From contig PBLA01000002.1 in the NCBI GenBank assembly GCA_002722245.1, positions 45,742 to 80,649 of the forward strand: 34,908 bases of DNA, in the 5' to 3' direction. The notes below the pieces were generated by a model that saw only the letters and a list, made by a program, of their open reading frames with translations, had not been told where the DNA came from and ran no database searches. Below, one piece after another: positions 22,675-31,325 of the stretch. The translations under genes and the position numbers were made by a program. The stretch's first letter is position 1; every line of letters begins with the position of its first letter. This stretch comes from Flavobacteriales bacterium (GTDB lineage: Bacteria; Bacteroidota; Bacteroidia; Flavobacteriales_C; GCA-002722245).

Positions 22675-22682
22675 CAAAAATA
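22675..22682 (-). promoter_or_regulatory. Putative -7 element for the leader ORF / GNAT transcript
   Basis: TATTTTTG on the minus strand (22682-22675) matches TAnnTTTG exactly, 10 bp before the leader ATG at 22664. No TTG lies at the proper -33 distance, so the call rests on the -7 element alone. Confidence 0.35.
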
Positions 22683-22749
22683 CTTAAAAAATTAAAAGTT
22701 GGCTGTAGAACAATGTTTTCCATTTACATTTATGGCTTAATTTTTTATC

Positions 22750-23307
22750 ATGAGATATTTAATTGGTATCCTTTGCGTTCTTTTATTTTCATCCTTGCAC
22801 GCACAATCAAGTAAGGAGGATTTAATTCAATATTGTGAGTTCCTAACTCACCAACAGGTGGATTCTTTAATGCAGTATTTCCATCCTAAACTTTTTGAGT
22901 TTATTTCAAAGGAGGAATTAACCAAAACGTTGCGCTCTGTTTATGGAGATTCATCCATGGTTGTGTCATTGGGATCGCCTAAAAAAATTAATCTTAAAAA
23001 GAGTTTTATCCTTGAGGGAGTTACTTATGAGGTTTTAACGTACCAATTTGACATGAACATTATGTTTGCTGATACAGCCTCAGAAGCGTCATCTTTTGAA
23101 TTTATTTATGCGTTAATGAAAGCGCAATATGGAAAGAAAAGAGTGAATAAAAATGAGAGTAAAGAATCAATTAATGTGCTGGTGGATAGTAGAAATATTG
23201 GAATTCTTGATCCCAATCAAAAGAACTGGATTTTTATTAATTATAAATCTAAAAAAGATCCGATTTTAGGAAAGTTGCTATCCGACAAGGCGTTGAAAAA
23301 ACTTTAA
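22750..23307 (+). CDS. Small secreted protein, unknown
   Basis: A 185-residue protein with a clear signal peptide (1-18, cleaved after LHA, giving mature QSSKED). The mature part is mixed alpha/beta with no cysteines after the signal. It begins with a helical segment (EDLIQYCEFLTHQQVDSLMQYFHPKLFE has the look of the NTF2-like/DUF3887 fold) and has strands such as GVTYEVLTYQFDMNIMF and NWIFINYKSKKDP. No catalytic motif is apparent and I do not recognise a specific family. It is probably periplasmic. It converges on the RDD gene, whose stop codon directly abuts its own. A weak promoter-like TACATTTA lies at 22725-22732. Confidence 0.72.
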   Translation: MRYLIGILCVLLFSSLHAQSSKEDLIQYCEFLTHQQVDSLMQYFHPKLFEFISKEELTKTLRSVYGDSSMVVSLGSPKKINLKKSFILEGVTYEVLTYQFDMNIMFADTASEASSFEFIYALMKAQYGKKRVNKNESKESINVLVDSRNIGILDPNQKNWIFINYKSKKDPILGKLLSDKALKKL

Positions 23308-24042
23308 TTATCGTGTGAGTACGATGTAGTCATTGAGTATTGTTTTTAAGAATTGCGTTCTTTTTTTGGGTGCTTTTTGAATATCCAATTCCTTACAAAT
23401 TTTTTCAGTTAACTCAATCAATAACTTTTTGTAGTGCCGATTCGGATTTGTTTTTGCTCGGTCAAGTGTATTTTTAAGTAATAACATATCTTCCTCTGTA
23501 AATTTTACAACCCCTTCGTATTGGGGTTCGTAATCTTTTTGAGTCTTTATTTTTAACACATCTTGAATCGACATTTGATTCCGCGGACTGGTTTTTATAA
23601 CGCAGGTGTCCCCAACAATATCACCTAGTCGCTGATTATAATCATTACTCATTATTGTTAAAATGGCAACACTTCCTCCCGAAAGCATAATATCTACTAG
23701 ACGGAACATCCATCGTTTTCCATAGTCACTAATGTCCATTTGTTGGCCATTGCATTTAACAACCTTAATACCTAACGCTTTTTTACCGATGGATTGTCCA
23801 TTCCACATGGCCTCACAAAAAAAGTGATAACCTATGAAAACGGGGAAAATAAAAAATACAGTTAAAATGAAAATCATCTCGCTACTTGAACCGCCCGCAG
23901 CCACCCAAAGCCATGAAATAAGTACAAAATAAGTACCAACAATAATAGTGTCTAACAAAAAAGCAAGAATACGCTCTAATAAACCCGCTAATTCATAATC
24001 AATGGCTACATTTTGAGTTGTATTTATGCTAATTGAACGCAT
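23308..24042 (-). CDS. RDD family membrane protein
   Basis: A 244-residue protein. The RDD domain covers about residues 15-150, with the family landmarks LLERILAFLLDTIIVG (R and D of helix 1), WNGQSIGKKALGIKVVKCNG and YGKRWMFRLVDIM. There are three or four membrane helices. A soluble, charged tail (about 160-244) follows. RDD proteins are poorly understood; some act as Na+/H+ antiporters. In Bacteroidota an RDD gene commonly accompanies SpoIIM, DUF4129, DUF4350, MoxR and DUF58 genes, and here it stands divergently at the head of that cluster. Confidence 0.88.
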   Translation of the reverse strand: MRSISINTTQNVAIDYELAGLLERILAFLLDTIIVGTYFVLISWLWVAAGGSSSEMIFILTVFFIFPVFIGYHFFCEAMWNGQSIGKKALGIKVVKCNGQQMDISDYGKRWMFRLVDIMLSGGSVAILTIMSNDYNQRLGDIVGDTCVIKTSPRNQMSIQDVLKIKTQKDYEPQYEGVVKFTEEDMLLLKNTLDRAKTNPNRHYKKLLIELTEKICKELDIQKAPKKRTQFLKTILNDYIVLTR

Positions 24043-24137
24043 TGTTCTGCCAAAATAAGAATAATTAAGACAAATTATTTTGCCTTTAGAAGGATAAACA
24101 GCATTTTTATCCCTTCATTTACTCATAAATTGTTGCA

Positions 24138-26024
24138 TTGCGAGAAACCACATTCATAAAGCAGAAGAAGAAAAGCTGGAAAAAGTTTGAGCAATTGCAA
24201 AAAAAAAGCAAAGCAGATCCGGACAAATTAACCCAGTTATTTGTAGAAATTACGGATGATTTGAGCTACTCCAGAACATTTTATTCAAAACGTTCGGTTA
24301 GGGTATATCTAAATTATTTGTCTCAGCTCGTTTTTTTAAAAGTAAATAAGAATAAAAAAATAAATGTGTCTAAATTTATTCGGTTTTGGACGCATAGTCT
24401 TCCTCTCGAATTTGCCCGAAGTTGGAAAGCGATGGTTTTAGCGCTTTTTGTTTTTACAGGCTCAATGGTTATTGGTATTTTATCCACGGCGAATGATATT
24501 GATTATGCGCGTCAGATCATGGGGCGCTCTTACATTAATCGAACCGATGACAATATCGCCAATGGAGATCCAATGGCGATCTATCATCAAGGCGCTGGAG
24601 CAGCTTGGTCCACATTTGGATTAACCGCAAACAATACTATGGTTGCGGCTCGAACATATACCTCTGGTATAATTGCAGGACTTCCTTCCATTATTATTAT
24701 GGTTAAAAATGGAATTATGTTAGGGACGTTTCATTATTATCTCTATCACAAAGGCGTATTAGAGGAGTCCATGTGGATTATTTGGATTCATGGCGTCTTA
24801 GAAATCTCGGCTATTGTTTTAGCAGGAGGAGCAGGATTAGTTCTTGGTGGAGGATTATTGTTTCCTGGAACATATACGCGTTTACAGTCCCTTAGAATAT
24901 CTGCAAAACGAAGTTTCAAAATAGCTTTAAGTACGCTTTTTATTTTGGTTATCTCTGGATTTATTGAGGGATCAATTACCCGATTTACGGATATGCCAAT
25001 GGGGCTAAAATACCTTATTGTTTTAGGCTCATTAGCTTTTATATGTTTCTATTTTATTGCGTATCCTATTTACCTCTACATGAACAAAATAAAACCCGGG
25101 AAATTTTTCTTCAAGGATGACATACCTCATGTGAAAAAGAAGACGATTCAATTGGATAAAGTTCGAGAGTTAGGCGACATGTTTAATGATACGTTAAACC
25201 TTTACAGACAATTATTTCAAGATGTCATAAAAGGATGGTTAGTATCAGGAATTCCAATCGTTTTTGGCGTAATTATACATCACTTTTTTACAGAGACTGC
25301 TTACGATGAAGAGCTTTTTTGGTGGGTTAATTTAAAGAAAGTAATCGGAAGCACAACCATTGGCTTAGGTTATTTAACCGTGCTAACACTACCGATTTTT
25401 ATGAGCGTCTTTTATGCGTTAACGATTTATCGCGACAAACAAAAGTTTAATGTTTTAGCCTATTTTAAATTTTTCTTATTGGGTCTTTTAAAACTATGGC
25501 CGCTGTATCTTGTTGTTGGATTATTTTTTATCGTTCCTTCAGGATTAACCATTTTCCTCACCATTGTATTATCACCTTTTATTTTTCTTTTTAGTTATGC
25601 CGGTTTCTATAGCAGTGACCAAGGGTATTTTAAAGCATTGCAGTCAGCGAGTAAATTAATTACGAAATCGTGGTTTGGATCCATTGGATTTTTCTTGTTA
25701 CAATTGGTAATACCTATTCTATTGTTTGTAGCGATGTATTACTTATTTGGATCAAAAGGATTGGGTGGATTGGACATTATGTTTCAGTTTATACTCGAGC
25801 ACATTGCTCCTTTTGTAGATAATTTAAATCCTTATGGTAATGGGTTAAATTTTCTCGTGTATTACATTTTTTATTTTGCAATTCTTTCGTTTGCTACGTT
25901 TGGATTGGTGATTCAATTCCACTCAGTTAGAGAGCGTATTCAAGGAATTACCTTGTATAATCGATTAAAATCCTTTGGAGCGAAACATAATTTATTTGAG
26001 CAAATTGATGAAGGGGAATATTAA
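24138..26024 (+). CDS. SpoIIM-family protein with C-terminal polytopic extension
   Basis: A 628-residue membrane protein. The start is TTG 24138, giving MRETTFIKQKKKSWKKFEQL, which matches the N-terminus of Bacteroidota SpoIIM proteins; no suitable ATG is present. The first half (to about 325) is SpoIIM: a cytoplasmic helical start, FARSWKAMVLALFVFTG, then helices around GIIAGLPSIIIMVKNGIMLG and WIHGVLEISAIVLAGGAGL. The second half (about 340-628) is another multi-helix membrane domain containing YFKALQSASKLITKSW, like the separate DUF4013-type proteins of related clusters. The family usually stops near 325 residues, so this looks like a fusion of two neighbours. Role in MoxR clusters: unknown. 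Confidence 0.82.
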   Translation: MRETTFIKQKKKSWKKFEQLQKKSKADPDKLTQLFVEITDDLSYSRTFYSKRSVRVYLNYLSQLVFLKVNKNKKINVSKFIRFWTHSLPLEFARSWKAMVLALFVFTGSMVIGILSTANDIDYARQIMGRSYINRTDDNIANGDPMAIYHQGAGAAWSTFGLTANNTMVAARTYTSGIIAGLPSIIIMVKNGIMLGTFHYYLYHKGVLEESMWIIWIHGVLEISAIVLAGGAGLVLGGGLLFPGTYTRLQSLRISAKRSFKIALSTLFILVISGFIEGSITRFTDMPMGLKYLIVLGSLAFICFYFIAYPIYLYMNKIKPGKFFFKDDIPHVKKKTIQLDKVRELGDMFNDTLNLYRQLFQDVIKGWLVSGIPIVFGVIIHHFFTETAYDEELFWWVNLKKVIGSTTIGLGYLTVLTLPIFMSVFYALTIYRDKQKFNVLAYFKFFLLGLLKLWPLYLVVGLFFIVPSGLTIFLTIVLSPFIFLFSYAGFYSSDQGYFKALQSASKLITKSWFGSIGFFLLQLVIPILLFVAMYYLFGSKGLGGLDIMFQFILEHIAPFVDNLNPYGNGLNFLVYYIFYFAILSFATFGLVIQFHSVRERIQGITLYNRLKSFGAKHNLFEQIDEGEY

Positions 26025-27030
26025 TAGGTTAATAGGGCTCACCTTAATGATGTTGGGTAATGTTTGCGTGGTAAATGCAAATAAATCAACTCAATTGTCA
26101 ACGTCAATCCAAGTCAATGTCAATCCTTCCGATAATCAGCGCCAAGAGAAAAATCTTCTTTTTTCGGTAAAAAAAGAATTTAACGAAGAAGAGTATCAAA
26201 AAATCAAACAGGAAGTTGATTTGATAGAAGAGATGGAGCAAAAAAAATTAAAGGAGGATAGCTCGCAATTTGGATTAGGGTATGGTGTAGAGTACGGAAA
26301 AGATTATATCATTTATACTATAGACTCGATTACAGGAGAAGAAGTTTACAGAGAAACGCATCGAGGAAGTGGAGCTCAAGATGCAAGTGATGGCATTCAG
26401 CCTGATGCTCGTTCATATTCTAAGAATCAAAGAGCGTTTAAAAAAAGAATTGCTACTAAGCGAGAAAGAAATGAAAGACAACGTGTGAATCGTGCGTTAA
26501 AAAGAAAAGAGCAAGATGAAAAGGACGATGCGAGAAAGGAAAATCGGCGTAAAAATCAATCGAATGTTTCAATAAGTGGCGGATTTTTCAAAATTTTAAT
26601 GCTAATTATTATTGCAGTGATCCTCGGGTATGCGGCGTATATGCTTTTTGTCAATAGCCCTGTAAAGGGGAAAAGCCATAAAATTCTTTATGATCAGGAC
26701 ATGAATCCAGAAATGGTTGAACTCTCAGAATTGGAAGTGAAAATTAACAACGCAAAGCAGGACACGGATTATAGAACGGCAGTTAGACTTTACTTTATTT
26801 GGGTAATCAAGGAGCTTTCTGATCGCGATTACATCGTTTGGAAAAAGCGAAAGACAAATTATAATTACCTGTTAGAGGTAAATAACAAAGAATTTCGCGA
26901 TGATTTTGAATCATCAATTAAAAACTATGAGTTCATATGGTATGGTAAATATGCGCTTGGAAAATCCGATTTTGAGGGGGTTGAGAATCATTTCAAAAAA
27001 TTAATTACGATTATTAATACCCGTGGCTAA
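26008..27030 (+). CDS. DUF4129 domain protein
   Basis: A 340-residue protein starting at ATG 26008, overlapping the SpoIIM gene by 17 bp. A signal peptide (about 1-24) leads to a periplasmic region, then a very basic, charged stretch (139-184), a membrane helix (194-215, ILMLIIIAVILGYAAYMLF) and a cytoplasmic C-terminal DUF4129 domain (about 255-335). The latter is recognised by DYRTAVRLYFIWVIKELSDR, then KTNYNYLLEV and YEFIWYGKYALG. DUF4129 proteins are encoded beside MoxR ATPases and DUF58 proteins and may be membrane receptors or scaffolds for them; that is context-based. It overlaps the DUF4350 gene by 8 bp. Confidence 0.83.
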   Translation: MKGNINRLIGLTLMMLGNVCVVNANKSTQLSTSIQVNVNPSDNQRQEKNLLFSVKKEFNEEEYQKIKQEVDLIEEMEQKKLKEDSSQFGLGYGVEYGKDYIIYTIDSITGEEVYRETHRGSGAQDASDGIQPDARSYSKNQRAFKKRIATKRERNERQRVNRALKRKEQDEKDDARKENRRKNQSNVSISGGFFKILMLIIIAVILGYAAYMLFVNSPVKGKSHKILYDQDMNPEMVELSELEVKINNAKQDTDYRTAVRLYFIWVIKELSDRDYIVWKKRKTNYNYLLEVNNKEFRDDFESSIKNYEFIWYGKYALGKSDFEGVENHFKKLITIINTRG

Positions 27031-28336
27031 TTCCAAGAAATATATCATTATGTTCCTTTTAGTCGCAGGACTAGGAGTGCTTTTATATTTCTTAGGAGAC
27101 GGTAAGATTCCACAGGAAGAAAAAGAGGAGAGAAGGGTTGAATCAATCAATTGGGAGAAGAACTATGATTCAGAAAACAAACATCCTTATGGTACGTATT
27201 TCATTCGTCAAATCTTAGATCGTGGAGTTCAAAATTTCTCTGTTGAGGAAATGGACGTTTCCGTGAAGACATATTTTGATAGTATAGGAAATCAGGAATT
27301 TAAAGAAAAAACCACCTACTTTTTTATAGGTAAATCATTGAATTTATATGATTCAGAAGTGGATACCCTTTTATCATTTGTCGCCAAAGGCAACAATATG
27401 TTTATTGCGGCTGAACATTTACCCTTGAATTTATTAGAAACTTTATTCATCAATTATGATCAGTATGCTTACACTGATTATAATGAAGATTCCATTGTTT
27501 CTTTAACTTTTGAAGAGAATGAGTTAAGTGGAGAATTTCTCCTTCGGAATGAGATACGTAAAAAACTTCTTCGGCAACGATGGCGCTATATAAACTATGG
27601 AGTTGATTTAAAGTATGAAGGTCAAAATAGAGGAAACATGGACAGCAGGCCATGTTATGTAGAGTTTCGCTATGGAGCAGGAATAATTTTAATACACACT
27701 GTTCCTCAGGCTTTTACAAACAATTTCCTAAAAACAACCAACGGAAGAGAATATGTTGAGCAAGCGCTCGCTTATCTTCCCGAATCCACTATTCTTTTTG
27801 ACAATTACACACAGTATGTATATGACGATGGATTGATGGAAATTGATTATGGTCAACCCGGTGATTATTCAGATGATGGAAGAAGGTTGGGAGGAATGAA
27901 CTCATTAAAATTTTTATTAGAGACACCAGCGTTAAGATGGGGGTATTTTCTCATTCTTATTGGGTTGGTATTGTTTGCAATATTTAGAGGTAAACGGCAG
28001 CAAAAAATTATTCCAACCATGGAATCTAATAATAACTCTTCTTTAGAGTTTTCGGAAACAATAGCGCGACTATACTTAAGTCAAAATCAGCACAATAAAT
28101 TGATTGTCCACATGAAGAATATTTTCATTAATAAAATCAAAAACAAGTATTATATTGTGTATTCAGATGACGCTAAATATGCAGAACGAGTGGCTAAGAA
28201 GTCAGGAGTTGGAGTTCAGGAAATAAAAAAGCTCATGGACTTATTTAAAGGAGGGGCAAATACTTCAAATGTATCAGATGAATACTTAGTGAATTTGTAT
28301 AAAAAGTTAAATGATTTTTATAAGAAAGCCAGATAA
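27023..28336 (+). CDS. DUF4350 domain membrane protein
   Basis: A 437-residue protein. GTG 27023 overlaps the previous stop by 8 bp and gives a membrane helix at about 7-25 (YIIMFLLVAGLGVLLYFLG). The DUF4350 domain follows: PYGTYFIRQIL (about 55-65), TYFFIGKSLNLYDSEVDTLLSFVAKGNNMFIAAE (strand, helix, strand), and a region up to about 250 ending near IILIHTVPQAFTNNFL. A second helix lies at about 303-322 (WGYFLILIGLVLFAIF). The tail is cytoplasmic and helical. DUF4350 is a GATase-like fold of unknown activity, standard in Bacteroidota MoxR clusters. It is followed 3 bp later by the MoxR gene. Confidence 0.83.
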   Translation: MANSKKYIIMFLLVAGLGVLLYFLGDGKIPQEEKEERRVESINWEKNYDSENKHPYGTYFIRQILDRGVQNFSVEEMDVSVKTYFDSIGNQEFKEKTTYFFIGKSLNLYDSEVDTLLSFVAKGNNMFIAAEHLPLNLLETLFINYDQYAYTDYNEDSIVSLTFEENELSGEFLLRNEIRKKLLRQRWRYINYGVDLKYEGQNRGNMDSRPCYVEFRYGAGIILIHTVPQAFTNNFLKTTNGREYVEQALAYLPESTILFDNYTQYVYDDGLMEIDYGQPGDYSDDGRRLGGMNSLKFLLETPALRWGYFLILIGLVLFAIFRGKRQQKIIPTMESNNNSSLEFSETIARLYLSQNQHNKLIVHMKNIFINKIKNKYYIVYSDDAKYAERVAKKSGVGVQEIKKLMDLFKGGANTSNVSDEYLVNLYKKLNDFYKKAR

Positions 28337-28339
28337 AAT

Positions 28340-29446
28340 ATGGATAGCAAGGACAACATAAACGCCGAAGAGAAAGAAGCATTACAATCCTCTTCCCTAA
28401 ATGATCCAAAGGAACAGGAAGCTTCAGTTCAATCAAATCAAGATCAACAAAGAGTAATTGACACTAATCCTTATACTTTTTCACCGGAATCACGCATTAA
28501 GCTGGAGAAATTTCAAATGAAAGTGAAGGAGGTCAAAGAAGAAGTTCAAAAAATGATTATTGGTCAACATGAATTAATTGATCAGATCTTGTTGGCTATT
28601 TTTTCTAGAGGTCATGTTTTGTTAGAGGGTGTTCCTGGTATAGCCAAAACACTCACTTCAAAAGTCATTGCGAAAACATTATCCGTGGATTATTCACGAA
28701 TTCAATTTACGCCGGATTTAATGCCATCTGATGTATTGGGAACATCTGTGTTTAATGTAAAAACATCGGATTTTTTTTACAAAAAAGGACCAATTTTCTC
28801 AAATGTGGTATTAATTGATGAAATAAACCGAGCTCCAGCCAAGACACAAGCCGCTTTATTCGAAGTAATGGAGGAACGACAGGTCACAAACGATGGTGAA
28901 ACATTTAAACTGGATCCGCCTTTTTTTATTATTGCTACGCAAAACCCAATTGAACAAGAGGGAACCTATCGTTTACCTGAGGCTCAACTGGACCGTTTCC
29001 TTTTTAGGATAAAATTAGAATATCCTCATTTAAATGATGAAATTGAGGTGTTAAAACGATTTAAAAATAACATCAAAGAAATTTCATTTGATGAGATTCG
29101 TCCCCTATTGAGCGCGTCTGAGATTGATGAATTTCAAGAAGTGGTGGAAAATGTTAAAATTGAAGATCAACTCATTGAGTATATCGCTAAAATTATAGGA
29201 GAAACAAGAAATCATCCAAAATTATACCTTGGAGCTTCCCCTCGTGCATCGTTATCTATTTTGAAAACAGCCAAGGCAATTGCAGCAATAAGAGGAAGAG
29301 ATTTTGTGATTCCAGATGACATTCAATATGTCGCTGAACCAGTTTTAAATCATAGAATTATATTGACGCCAGAAACTGAAATGGAAGGGATTTCGGCCGA
29401 AGACGTCATTGCAGAAATTGTCCAAAAAATAGAAGTCCCGCGCTAA
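28340..29446 (+). CDS. MoxR-family AAA+ ATPase
   Basis: A 368-residue cytoplasmic ATPase. The AAA+ core has Walker A GVPGIAKT (97-104), Walker B VVLIDEINRAP (156-166), sensor 1 IIATQNPIEQEGTYRLPEAQ (198-217) and LDRFLFRI after it, all of the MoxR type. The C-terminal lid (about 280-360) contains YLGASPRASLSILKTAKA. Residues 1-45 are a polar, Gln/Asn/Ser-rich extension longer than usual. MoxR proteins act as chaperones in assembling or activating partner proteins, with DUF58/VWA proteins as partners. It lies between DUF4350 and DUF58 genes. Confidence 0.96.
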   Translation: MDSKDNINAEEKEALQSSSLNDPKEQEASVQSNQDQQRVIDTNPYTFSPESRIKLEKFQMKVKEVKEEVQKMIIGQHELIDQILLAIFSRGHVLLEGVPGIAKTLTSKVIAKTLSVDYSRIQFTPDLMPSDVLGTSVFNVKTSDFFYKKGPIFSNVVLIDEINRAPAKTQAALFEVMEERQVTNDGETFKLDPPFFIIATQNPIEQEGTYRLPEAQLDRFLFRIKLEYPHLNDEIEVLKRFKNNIKEISFDEIRPLLSASEIDEFQEVVENVKIEDQLIEYIAKIIGETRNHPKLYLGASPRASLSILKTAKAIAAIRGRDFVIPDDIQYVAEPVLNHRIILTPETEMEGISAEDVIAEIVQKIEVPR

Positions 29447-29473
29447 ACTCTTCATCCGTTCCTAAATGTTTTT

Positions 29474-30814
29474 ATGAAAAGCAATAAATTAATCGCTAAC
29501 CTGTATTTAACAAATTGGTTCTTCTGTTTGCTGGGGATCTCCTCTGCATTTTTTGTAGTGAGCTTCTTTTTTGAGTTTTTATTCTTCTATGCTCAACTGT
29601 TTGTAGCCTTAGTGTTTGCTTATCTCTTTGTTGATATTCTTATTCTACATGCGAGTAAATCTCGGATTGATGCCAAGCGCGATTTAAAAGAGCAATTGAA
29701 TTTAGGAGAAGATAATCTTGTAAGACTTGAATTGACAAACAATTATAATATTCCTGTTCATTTAATGGTAAAAGATGAGCTTCCGTATCAATTTCAAATT
29801 CGAGATTTTGAACGGCATCTCGTTGTCCAGACAGGAGAAACTAAAGAAATAAAGTACCATCTTCACCCTGTTAAACGAGGAGAGTATACATTTGGATCAC
29901 TGAATGTATTTATTGGAACATTTCTAAGAATGGCTCAAAGGCGTGTACGGTATTCTCAAGATTTTTCAGCTAAAGTATACCCTTCTGTGCGATTGATGAG
30001 AGAATTCGAACTAAAAGTATTTACGAACTCTAATTTAAGCCAAGGGGTGAAAAAAGTTAGAGTAGCAGGGAATGCTCAAGAGTTTGAACAAATTAAGCCC
30101 TATGTTAAAGGGGATGATTTTAGAAAAATAAATTGGAAAGCAACAAGCAGGAAAAGTGAATTAATGGTGAATCAATACCAAGATGAACGTTCCCAAAGTG
30201 TTTATTCATTAATTGATAAAAGCAGAACGATGAAGATGCCCTTTGATGGGATGACTCTTCTGGATCATAGTATCAACTCCTCACTCGTCATATCGAATAT
30301 CGCACTTCGTAAGGATGACAAAATAGGATTAATGACATTTTCCGATAAATTAGGGGTACACATTAAAGCGGATAAACTTGGTGGTCAACTGCGCAAAATA
30401 CTTGAGAACTTATACCGTCAAAAAACGCGTTACAACGAGGCCAATTTTGAAATGTTGTACTACGGGGTCAGACAACATATAAAAGGACGAAGTTTACTTT
30501 TTTTATACTCTAATTTCGAGAGTGTTTATGCAATGGAAAGAGCATTACCCATGCTTCGAAAAATAGCTAAGTTGCATTTACTCGTTGTCATCTTTTTTGA
30601 AAATACGGGATTGGTAGAGAAAGCAAATAAAAGGGCTGAAAATATAGATGGAATATATGTTCAAACCATCGCACAAAAAGCTGTGATTGAAAAACAAACG
30701 ATTGCAGCCGAATTGAAAAAGTATGGGATTAATACCATTTTAACGACACCAGAAAAGTTAAATGTGGACACTATTAATAAATATCTGGAACTCAAGTCGA
30801 GAGGGTTGATATAA
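29474..30814 (+). CDS. DUF58 (VWA-like) membrane-anchored protein
   Basis: A 446-residue protein. Two N-terminal membrane helices (about 12-30 and 33-55, rich in Phe and Leu) are followed by a soluble part. The DUF58 signature is PYVKGDDFRKINWKATSRKS (about 211-230), followed by a von Willebrand-like domain whose MIDAS-type loop is modified to DKSRTM, then DKIGLMTFSDK. These proteins work with MoxR ATPases; the DxSxS metal site is only partly conserved. The gene starts 27 bp after MoxR and closes the cluster, converging on the TonB-domain gene 10 bp away. Confidence 0.9.
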   Translation: MKSNKLIANLYLTNWFFCLLGISSAFFVVSFFFEFLFFYAQLFVALVFAYLFVDILILHASKSRIDAKRDLKEQLNLGEDNLVRLELTNNYNIPVHLMVKDELPYQFQIRDFERHLVVQTGETKEIKYHLHPVKRGEYTFGSLNVFIGTFLRMAQRRVRYSQDFSAKVYPSVRLMREFELKVFTNSNLSQGVKKVRVAGNAQEFEQIKPYVKGDDFRKINWKATSRKSELMVNQYQDERSQSVYSLIDKSRTMKMPFDGMTLLDHSINSSLVISNIALRKDDKIGLMTFSDKLGVHIKADKLGGQLRKILENLYRQKTRYNEANFEMLYYGVRQHIKGRSLLFLYSNFESVYAMERALPMLRKIAKLHLLVVIFFENTGLVEKANKRAENIDGIYVQTIAQKAVIEKQTIAAELKKYGINTILTTPEKLNVDTINKYLELKSRGLI

Positions 30815-30824
30815 ATGTTCCCTA

Positions 30825-31325
30825 TTATGATTTCTTCCTTCTAAAGAGCCTTTTTTTACCATCTACCACAAATCTAACAGGAACCTGAAAAAAAACGGGT
30901 ACATTCTTTCCTGATTGTTTTCCTGGAACCATATTGGGTAATTTTGAAATTGCATTCATTGCTGCATCGTCTAAAAGCGGATGAACTCCTTTTATAATTT
31001 CAACATCTTTTATGCTTCCATCTACTCCAACTACAAATCTAACATATACTGTTCCTTGAATGCTTTTTTCAATTGCCTTCTCTGGGATTATTATATTCTT
31101 CTCGATGAACTGACTTATTTTTTGTTTGGTACAAATAGAACGTTCTAAATTATTTCCATCTTTACAGTCAGAGTAGTGAGGCATTTCATTAGTAAAGGCG
31201 ACGGGAGTTGTTGTTGAGTCTATAATTTTAGAAGAATCATTTTGACAAAATGAGTTTAACTGAATTAAGAAAAAGCAAAAAAACAAACTATGTTTCAAAA
31301 TTAAAATCCTTTGGTGGAAAGACAA
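30825..31325 (-). CDS. Stand-alone TonB C-terminal domain protein, secreted
   Basis: A 166-residue protein. After a likely signal peptide (to about residue 28, ending LNSFCQ), it has a short linker with CKDGNNLERSICTKQK and then the TonB C-terminal domain (about 75-155): GTVYVRFVVGVDGSIKDVEIIKGVHPLLDDAAMNAI and ending VPVRFVVDG. True TonB anchors in the inner membrane and has a proline-rich spacer; neither is present here, so this is probably a periplasmic TonB-domain protein, a type common in Bacteroidota. The start overlaps the DUF4837 gene by 25 bp, so it shares the transcript from the transglycosylase. Confidence 0.82.
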   Translation of the reverse strand: MSFHQRILILKHSLFFCFFLIQLNSFCQNDSSKIIDSTTTPVAFTNEMPHYSDCKDGNNLERSICTKQKISQFIEKNIIIPEKAIEKSIQGTVYVRFVVGVDGSIKDVEIIKGVHPLLDDAAMNAISKLPNMVPGKQSGKNVPVFFQVPVRFVVDGKKRLFRRKKS

